From the NCBI RefSeq assembly GCF_006149005.1, contig NZ_VBSL01000002.1:310001-374000 (forward strand): a DNA stretch of 64,000 bases, written 5' to 3'. The stretch comes from Larkinella sp. C7. GTDB taxonomy: Bacteria > Bacteroidota > Bacteroidia > Cytophagales > Spirosomataceae. The notes under the pieces are model-generated. The model saw only the letters and a program-made list of their open reading frames with translations, had not been told where the DNA came from and ran no database searches. Of the stretch, positions 58,454-64,000 are shown piece after piece. The first letter of the stretch is position 1, and each line of letters begins with the position of its first letter. The position numbers and the translations under genes are program-made.

Positions 58454-58461
58454 TACTTTTG
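58454..58461 (+). promoter_or_regulatory. Candidate -7 element of the RibD-like gene
   Basis: TACTTTTG matches TAnnTTTG and lies 17 bp before the start codon. No clear -33 box. Confidence 0.42.
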
Positions 58462-58478
58462 CCTCAAAAACAAATACA

Positions 58479-58991
58479 ATGAGAAATGTAAAACTGTACA
58501 TCGCGACGAGTTTAGACAGTTACATTGCCGGACCGAACGGCGAAATCGATTGGTTGTATACCGAAGGAGAGTTTGGATACAACGCGTTTATGGAAACCGT
58601 CGATACGACGCTAATGGGGTATGAAACGTACAAACTGATCGAAACCTTTGGTGATTTTCCGTATAAATCCCAGACGAATTACGTCTTTACCCGAAACCCA
58701 AACCGACCCGAAGCCGCTTACGTCCAATTTATCGCAAGGGATGTGGTGGCGTTTGTTCAGGATTTGAAACAACAGGCAGGGAAAGACATTTTCCTGGTGG
58801 GCGGTGGGCAAATCAACGCCCTTTTACTCGAAGCCGGGCTCATCGATGAGCTTCAGGTGTTTGTCCACCCGATTATTCTGGGAAAAGGCATTCCGATGTT
58901 CCAGCCGACGGAAAAACCGCATCCCTGGCAGTTGGTGGAAACCAAAACCTATGAGCGGGGACTCGTGGAGTTGCATTACGTAAAAGGCTAA
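58479..58991 (+). CDS. Dihydrofolate reductase-like protein, RibD C-terminal family
   Basis: 170-aa NADPH-dependent reductase fold. The start (VKLYIATSLDSYIAGPNGEIDWL), the GYETYKLIETFGDFPYKS stretch and the C-terminal IFLVGGGQINALLLEAGLIDEL match RibD-C/YyaP-type proteins. They resemble DHFR but rarely reduce folate; many are of unknown activity. It is preceded by an AraC-type regulator. It ends in a convergent gap filled by a 39-bp-arm heptad hairpin. Confidence 0.87.
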   Translation: MRNVKLYIATSLDSYIAGPNGEIDWLYTEGEFGYNAFMETVDTTLMGYETYKLIETFGDFPYKSQTNYVFTRNPNRPEAAYVQFIARDVVAFVQDLKQQAGKDIFLVGGGQINALLLEAGLIDELQVFVHPIILGKGIPMFQPTEKPHPWQLVETKTYERGLVELHYVKG

Positions 58992-59033
58992 GACCCGGCT
59001 GGATTAGCATTTCAATTCCCCTGAAAACAAATG

Positions 59034-59126
59034 AATCATAAATGAAAAATGATGAATGCAGAATGTTAAAGTGCTGGGTCAGATAGTACTTTAACATTCT
59101 GCATTCATCATTTTTCATTTATGATT
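59034..59126. repeat. Perfect 39-bp inverted repeat of AATnnnn heptads
   Basis: Arms 59034-59072 and 59088-59126 are perfect reverse complements with a 15-nt loop. The left arm reads AATCATA, AATGAAA, AATGATG, AATGCAG, AATGTTA, AAGT. The word AATGATG also occurs in the 18158 hairpin. It separates convergent genes (RibD-like on plus, AI-2E on minus) and could serve as a bidirectional transcription block. Confidence 0.93.
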
Positions 59127-59137
59127 TCTAGTAAACC

Positions 59138-60208
59138 TTATTGTACTGTCCGCTCTGCCTTTTTCTCCAGCACCTTTTCTTCCCGGGCGGCTTCCAGGCG
59201 CAATTTGCCGTTCTGGCGTTCAAAAACCTTGAAGAGCACCATGAAATAGGCCAGCAAAAGCGGTCCAATGACCAGACCCAGAATGCCGAAGATGGGTACG
59301 CCCAGCACGATACCGGTTAAGGTGACGAACGGGTGAACATCGCCCATGCGCTTGGCCAGCATGACCCGGAGCAGGTTATCGACGTTGATGATCACCACCG
59401 CTCCGACCACCAAAATACCGATTCCGTCACCGGTATTGCCCTGTGAAATCATCAGAATACCGGCGGGTCCCCAGACAATGGGCGTTCCGAGAATCGGAAT
59501 AAAGGCAAAAAAGAAAGCGACCGTACCCCAGAAAACCGCATCGGGTACCCCAAAAATCCAGAGGGTCAACCCGGTCAGAATCGACTGAACCAGCGAAACC
59601 AGTGCCTGCCCCAAAATGTTGGCATTCACCATATTTTTCAGATCCTCCCCCAACTCATCGAGCGTGTCATCTTCAAAGGGCAGGTATTTACGCAGGCCCT
59701 TCAGAAATTTTTCTTCCTCCATAAAAATGAAGTACAAGCCGACGTAGAGCAACCCCAGCGAAATAATGACATCCAGGGTACCACTCAGAATGGAAGGAAA
59801 CTGCTGGCTGGCAAAACCGGCGCTCTGCTTCACCAGGTTCTTGATGTTGGCCTGATCGGTCAGTTGAATCCCGGTGGCTTTTTCCAGTTTTTCGATCAAT
59901 TGCAGAATTTGATCGGTGTGCTGGCTGTAATACTGAATCCGATTGATTAGTAACAGGCTCAGTGCCAGAAACGGCATGATAATCACCACAACCGAAAAAA
60001 GGATGAGTAAAATGGTGACCAACAGTCGGTTCCATTTCCGCTTGTGAACCAGATTGGTGAACCAGGGGCGGAAAATGACGTAAATAATCCCGGACCCCAG
60101 AAGGGCAATGGTGTATTGACGCAGTCCTATCAAGATAAACCCGGCAATAATAATCAGGCTGACAATTAAAAGAACGCGCTGCTGCTTGGGGGTATAAATG
60201 GTGGCCAT
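59138..60208 (-). CDS. AI-2E family transporter
   Basis: 356-aa polytopic membrane protein with about eight hydrophobic segments. Signatures of the family are a long coiled or helical region after the first helices (IEKLEKATGIQLTDQANI), FAFIPILGTPIVWGPAGI and the C-terminal GDVHPFVTLTGIVLGVPIFGILGLVIGPLLLAYF. Family members include the putative AI-2 exporter TqsA and Na+/H+ antiporters, so the substrate is not known. The C-terminal tail is charged and may be helical. It ends 12 bp from the heptad hairpin. Confidence 0.92.
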   Translation of the reverse strand: MATIYTPKQQRVLLIVSLIIIAGFILIGLRQYTIALLGSGIIYVIFRPWFTNLVHKRKWNRLLVTILLILFSVVVIIMPFLALSLLLINRIQYYSQHTDQILQLIEKLEKATGIQLTDQANIKNLVKQSAGFASQQFPSILSGTLDVIISLGLLYVGLYFIFMEEEKFLKGLRKYLPFEDDTLDELGEDLKNMVNANILGQALVSLVQSILTGLTLWIFGVPDAVFWGTVAFFFAFIPILGTPIVWGPAGILMISQGNTGDGIGILVVGAVVIINVDNLLRVMLAKRMGDVHPFVTLTGIVLGVPIFGILGLVIGPLLLAYFMVLFKVFERQNGKLRLEAAREEKVLEKKAERTVQ

Positions 60209-60341
60209 CGGCGGTTGAAAAATGAAATATACCGTATAAACTCGGTTTGTTACGCCTTTTGTTTAAACGGTCTGATACATGATGCAACTTTTACAACGGC
60301 TGATCCCCTCTTCCGCAACGTCCGCTACTTAGCGGGCGGGT

Positions 60342-60376
60342 AAAAAAACGGCAGATCGGAGCAATCCGATCTGCCG
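60342..60376 (-). terminator. Rho-independent terminator of the TonB receptor gene
   Basis: On the minus strand CGGCAGATCGGA (60376-60365), a 4-nt loop, TCCGATCTGCCG (60360-60349) and seven T (60348-60342). A perfect 12-bp stem, 25 bp after the receptor stop. Confidence 0.92.
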
Positions 60377-60400
60377 ACAATAGGCCCTTCCAAACGAACG

Positions 60401-62965
60401 TTAGTTTACATCACCTTTCACATCGTCGTTGTTCACGGACTTGCTTTTCTTCCTTTTCTCTTCAAACGTCATTTTTCCAATGCGGTAGGAGAACGTTACC
60501 TTCACATTCTGGTTGTACAGATTCATGACACTCGTCTGGGAAAGCAGGGGCGAATCGAGCGTCGTACGCATCGCTACGCCATTCCCCAGGAAGTTTTCAG
60601 CCGCCAGCCCAATGCTGCCGCGCTTGTTGGCGAAATCCTTTTTCACACCCAGCGAATACAGATACATCCCGCCCATCGTTCCCTGCAACTGCGGCTGTGG
60701 ACTGCGGTAAAATCCGAATCCCTGAATCCCCCAGCCTTTGTTGAGCGTCCACTGCGACATCAGCCGTCCACCAATGCTTAGTCCCTGATTACTAATCTGC
60801 TGCGAGCGCCCGTCGACTCCGGCCGTCATACCCTGCATGTATACATAATAACCGTCCAAACCGCCGTTGATGCTCCATTTGGAGGTCAGATTGGTGTTAA
60901 AAAACAGGTTGGCCCCAAACGTCCGCTGCACACCGATGTTCTGAAACGTCGTGATGATGCTCCCCGCCAGCGTATCCGATGGCAGCCGGATTTGCGTCAG
61001 GGCGTTGTTGGTCAGGCGACCAAACAGGGCGGCATTCAGGTACGTTTTCCTGATGGTCGAGCTGATGCTCAGTTCCACGTTGTCCGTCAATTCCGGCCGC
61101 AGGGTTGGATTTCCGACGCTGATGTTTTGCGGATTGGCCGCGTTGGGGTTCGGGTTCAACTGCTGCAAACCGGGCCGCTGAATCCGGCGGTTGTAGGCAG
61201 CTTTTACCGTTGCTCCCCCCTTCAAACTTTTCGATACGTTGATGCTCGGCACCAGGTTGCTGTAACTCGGAATGGCCAGGGATGTCGTTTCGTTGCTGGT
61301 GGCCGTGATGCCGGTGTGTTCGTAGCGCGTCCCGACTTTGAAGGTATATTTTGTGGGCGTCACGTAGGTGTACGACACGTAACCCGCTCCAATGTTTTGC
61401 GAATAATTGAGCGAACCGGATGGATTGGTTGGGTCAAAAACCAGGTCGCCGGTGGTACCGCCCACTTGATACTGATAGCGGCTATCCACCTGACGCATAA
61501 TCGCTTTCGCACCAAATTCCAGCAACTGGTTCTTCCGAATCGGCGTTTGGTAGTCGGTTTGGAGGGTGATTTCCTGGTTGGTGTTGTTATTCAGGTTCCG
61601 TTGACGGGCGGTCAATTCTCCGCCGTTGTTCAGCAGGTCAGCGTAAAAATTATTCACCAGACCGGTGCGGCTGTATTGCGTCGAAATGCTCCACTCTTGC
61701 TGCGGTTTGAACGTGCGGATGTAATCCAGGTTAATATCCACCGAGTTCGATAAATCTTTCCGGTCGACATCGCGGTTGGTTTTGCCCTGCAACGAATCCC
61801 CGAAATAGGTGCTGGTCAACTGGTTTTGCTCCTGAACAAAATTCCGGGTGCCGTACCGAATATTGGCCGTCAAAGACTGGTTTTTAGCCAGATCGTAGTC
61901 CAGACCCAGCGTATATTGACCGAAAAGTGGTTTATCGAAAGCCGTAGCCTGCTGGCTGGTTCGCATCGTAACGCCACCGATCAGCGTCGTCTGGTCGAGG
62001 CTCGACGACGCCCGGTTGTAGAAAGCCCGGCCAAAACCGCCCAGACTGATGCCCAGTTTCCCCTGCCGAAACGACCCGTTCAGTCCCAGATTTGACCCGC
62101 GAATCCCGGCTCCGGCGTCGACGTTCAGCGTCAAACCGTGCAGCGTATTCTTTTTGGTCACAATGTTGATGATCCCGGCGGCTCCCTCGGCATCGTACTT
62201 GGCCGACGGGCTGGTGATCACCTCCACGGATTTGATCATGTCGGCGGGTAATTGCTTCAGCGCATCGGCAACGCTGCTGGCAACAATGGTCGACGGTTTG
62301 TTGTTGATCAGCACCCGAATATTCTGGCTACCCCGCAGACTCACATTGCCGTCCAGATCTACCGACAGCATCGGAACCCGTTTCAGCACGTCAGTGGCAT
62401 CACCGCCTTTGGTTGTAACGTCTTTGTCGGCATTGTATACCAGCCGGTCCACTTTCTCTTCAATCATGGGCGCCTGTCCGGTAATGACGACTTCGTTCAA
62501 CTGGCGGACATCGGGCTGAAGTTGCACCTTTCCAACATTTAACTCCGTGCCTTTGGCGATGGTGATCGTTTTGGAATCTGTGTTTTTGTAGCCGATGAAC
62601 GAATACTGAAGGCGGTATTGACCGGGGGCCAGTTTGGTCAGCGAGAATTTCCCTTTTTCGTCTGAAGTCGTTCCGTCGATGGGCTTGTTGGTGGCGGGAT
62701 TGATCAGCGCAATGGTGGCGAACTCAACCGGTTTGCCGGAGGTCGAATCGATCAGCATACCGGATATCTTACCATTTCCTTTGGGTGCCTCCTCGGCTAC
62801 ACCGGTAAATTCTTTCTTCTTCTTTTCATCCTGACCGCCGAAGCCACCACCCGGAGGACCGCCCCCGGGAGGGCCAAACTGGGCCATGGCAGCCGTGAGA
62901 CCGGCGAAGAGAAATACGGCGAGGAGGGCCGGGCGAATGGTTGAAGGAAATCCTTTGGTTTTCAT
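60401..62965 (-). CDS. TonB-dependent receptor-like outer-membrane beta-barrel protein
   Basis: 854-aa outer-membrane protein from the ATG at 62965. A signal peptide (about 1-29, ending TAAMAQ) is followed by a Gly/Pro-rich linker (FGPPGGGPPGGGFGG), a carboxypeptidase-regulatory-like beta domain (about 65-150: ISGMLIDSTSGKPVEFATIAL) and a plug (about 165-270: LNEVVITGQAPMIEEKVDRLV, KSVEVITSPSAKYDAEGAAGIINIV). A large barrel of the OMP_b-brl_3 kind completes it. No SusD partner is adjacent, so it is a general receptor rather than a polysaccharide SusC. The kinase-LytTR pair upstream may regulate it. Confidence 0.92.
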   Translation of the reverse strand: MKTKGFPSTIRPALLAVFLFAGLTAAMAQFGPPGGGPPGGGFGGQDEKKKKEFTGVAEEAPKGNGKISGMLIDSTSGKPVEFATIALINPATNKPIDGTTSDEKGKFSLTKLAPGQYRLQYSFIGYKNTDSKTITIAKGTELNVGKVQLQPDVRQLNEVVITGQAPMIEEKVDRLVYNADKDVTTKGGDATDVLKRVPMLSVDLDGNVSLRGSQNIRVLINNKPSTIVASSVADALKQLPADMIKSVEVITSPSAKYDAEGAAGIINIVTKKNTLHGLTLNVDAGAGIRGSNLGLNGSFRQGKLGISLGGFGRAFYNRASSSLDQTTLIGGVTMRTSQQATAFDKPLFGQYTLGLDYDLAKNQSLTANIRYGTRNFVQEQNQLTSTYFGDSLQGKTNRDVDRKDLSNSVDINLDYIRTFKPQQEWSISTQYSRTGLVNNFYADLLNNGGELTARQRNLNNNTNQEITLQTDYQTPIRKNQLLEFGAKAIMRQVDSRYQYQVGGTTGDLVFDPTNPSGSLNYSQNIGAGYVSYTYVTPTKYTFKVGTRYEHTGITATSNETTSLAIPSYSNLVPSINVSKSLKGGATVKAAYNRRIQRPGLQQLNPNPNAANPQNISVGNPTLRPELTDNVELSISSTIRKTYLNAALFGRLTNNALTQIRLPSDTLAGSIITTFQNIGVQRTFGANLFFNTNLTSKWSINGGLDGYYVYMQGMTAGVDGRSQQISNQGLSIGGRLMSQWTLNKGWGIQGFGFYRSPQPQLQGTMGGMYLYSLGVKKDFANKRGSIGLAAENFLGNGVAMRTTLDSPLLSQTSVMNLYNQNVKVTFSYRIGKMTFEEKRKKSKSVNNDDVKGDVN

Positions 62966-63110
62966 GATAGACCTGCGTTGTCTTGGCAGGTTACAAAGGT
63001 TGCCGCCGGAAATTCCTTGGGAAAAAGAATGTTGCAAAACCGGGATTTTCGGTCGCTGAATCGGCGGTTTTCGGTGCAGAATGCCGACCGATGTCGCTCC
63101 GAAAAATCGC

Positions 63111-63911
63111 CTATTTTCCCAGCCATTCTTTCAAATCCGCAATCCGGTCTCCGCTGACGAACGCTTCCAGCCGGGATTTGGGTTGCAGATCGAGCCGCCA
63201 CTTTCCGGCCGAATAGGTATGAATCGTCTGAATCGCGGGTAAAGACACCAGAAACTGCCGGCTGATCCGAAAGAATTGTTTGGGGTTGAGCAGCGTCGTT
63301 AGCTTGTCCAGGCTGTAATCGACGGGCAGGGTGGCGCCGTCTTTGGTTACCAGAAATGCCATGCGTTCGTCGAGGAAAAAATACGCAATTTCACTCGTTT
63401 CTACGCTCCGGATTTTCGACCCGACAGTAATCATAAAGCGGTCTTTGTAGGTTGTTTCCTTGAAAGCCCCCAGCATCCGAACCAAGGCGTCCATGTCCGG
63501 TGCTACCATCGGAACTGCCGGTGGTGCCGACGAAGGTTGAGCGAACTGCTCCTTCAGTTTTTTATACTTGGTAATGGCGGCAACCAGTTCGTCGTAACTA
63601 ATGGGTTTCAGCAAGTAGTCGATGCTATTGACCTTAAAAGCCTGAATCACATACTCATCGAAAGCCGTCGTAAAAATAATCGGCGTCGTCAGCTTCACCT
63701 GCTCGATGACCCGAAACGCCAGACCGTCCTGCAGATGGATGTCCATAAACACCAGATCCGGTTTTTCCGGCTGGGGTTGGCTGAACCAGGCCACGGCTTT
63801 TTCGACCGATGGCAACGTAGCCAGCACCCGGATTTCGGGATCGTAGCGATGCAGCAGGCTTTCCAGTCGCTGGGCCGTCAGTCTTTCGTCTTCCAGAATA
63901 ACTACCTTCAT
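63111..63911 (-). CDS. LytTR family response regulator
   Basis: 266-aa cytoplasmic response regulator. The receiver domain (about 1-120) has VVILEDERLTAQRLESLL, phospho-acceptor Asp in LVFMDIHLQDG, and the later switch residues IIFTTAFDEYVIQAFKVNSIDYLLKP. The LytTR DNA-binding domain (about 158-260) contains FMITVGSKIRSVETSEIAYFFLDE and FFRISRQFLVS. It overlaps the kinase stop by 4 bp (ATGA) and is therefore translationally coupled. Its target is probably the TonB receptor 145 bp downstream or a distant gene. Confidence 0.94.
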   Translation of the reverse strand: MKVVILEDERLTAQRLESLLHRYDPEIRVLATLPSVEKAVAWFSQPQPEKPDLVFMDIHLQDGLAFRVIEQVKLTTPIIFTTAFDEYVIQAFKVNSIDYLLKPISYDELVAAITKYKKLKEQFAQPSSAPPAVPMVAPDMDALVRMLGAFKETTYKDRFMITVGSKIRSVETSEIAYFFLDERMAFLVTKDGATLPVDYSLDKLTTLLNPKQFFRISRQFLVSLPAIQTIHTYSAGKWRLDLQPKSRLEAFVSGDRIADLKEWLGK

Positions 63912-64000
63912 GCGATAAGCGGTATTTTAACCACAAAAGCGCCGTCCTGCTCGCCCACCCACACGGGTTGTTCGGTCAGGAGCGCGTAGCGGTTGATGAT
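63908..64000 (-). CDS. Histidine kinase, C-terminal fragment (continues beyond the window)
   Basis: Only the last 30 residues are in the window: IINRYALLTEQP, VWVGEQDGAF and VVKIPLIA before the TGA stop at 63908-63910. This is the end of the HATPase domain of LytS-type sensor kinases, where the L/V-K-I-P-L strand closes the fold. Overlap with the LytTR regulator by 4 bp supports the assignment. The start lies outside. Confidence 0.8.
   Translation of the reverse strand: MINRYALLTEQPVWVGEQDGAFVVKIPLIA

Overview
This 64 kb window is a chromosomal segment of a Bacteroidota bacterium, most likely a Cytophagales/Spirosomataceae member of the Spirosoma-Larkinella kind. The evidence is the gene content (TonB-dependent outer-membrane receptor, LytTR regulator beside a histidine kinase, DUF1080, GH127, DUF6600, many AraC regulators), promoters of the TAnnTTTG type, absence of strong Shine-Dalgarno motifs, and moderate GC content (judged by eye). 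I recognise no rRNA, tRNA, CRISPR array, prophage or transposase gene.

Layout. 0.1-6.2 kb: TrpB-type tryptophan synthase beta chain, GNAT acetyltransferase, malate:quinone oxidoreductase, YdeI/OmdA-like protein, an AraC regulator and two small membrane proteins. 6.2-16.1 kb: a secreted DUF6600 protein, a PaoABC/YagTSR-type molybdenum hydroxylase operon, a secreted endonuclease/exonuclease/phosphatase-fold protein, MscS, CorA and a beta-lactamase-like serine hydrolase. 16.3-28.9 kb: a regulator-rich stretch in which AraC genes alternate with short-chain dehydrogenases, plus methionine aminopeptidase and a GH43-like enzyme. 28.9-31.5 kb: an AT-rich accessory island with a DUF3024 gene, an acyltransferase gene bounded by inverted GTTAGTGGC motifs beside an attC-like palindrome, and a decayed amidohydrolase fragment. 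31.5-37.1 kb: a serine hydrolase and two secreted amidohydrolases. 37.4-37.6 kb: a MITE-like element. 37.6-45.7 kb: a GNAT-fold protein and a probable 3-keto-sugar catabolic cluster (DUF1080, Gfo/Idh, TIM-barrel isomerases, phytanoyl-CoA-dioxygenase-like protein) with a divergent AraC regulator. 45.8-52 kb: a secreted unknown, glycosylasparaginase, and hisG-hisD-small ORF-hisC. 52-60 kb: an AddA/UvrD-like helicase with a degenerate nuclease end, GH127, HTH regulator, RibD-like reductase and AI-2E transporter. 60.4-64 kb: TonB receptor, LytTR response regulator and the 3' end of a histidine kinase.

The most unusual signal is intergenic. At least seven gaps between genes carry low-complexity sequence with a 7-nt period, mostly folded into long inverted repeats. 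The words differ from locus to locus (GAATAnn, AATnnnn, GAnnnnA), but the period and placement are the same. Other non-coding repeats are two copies of a GTGCC-type palindromic (REP-like) cluster, two copies of a GGAACGCGGATT-type inverted repeat, the 266-bp MITE-like element and the cassette-like structure around the acyltransferase. Two promoter regions carry direct repeats spaced by about two helical turns, likely AraC-family operators.
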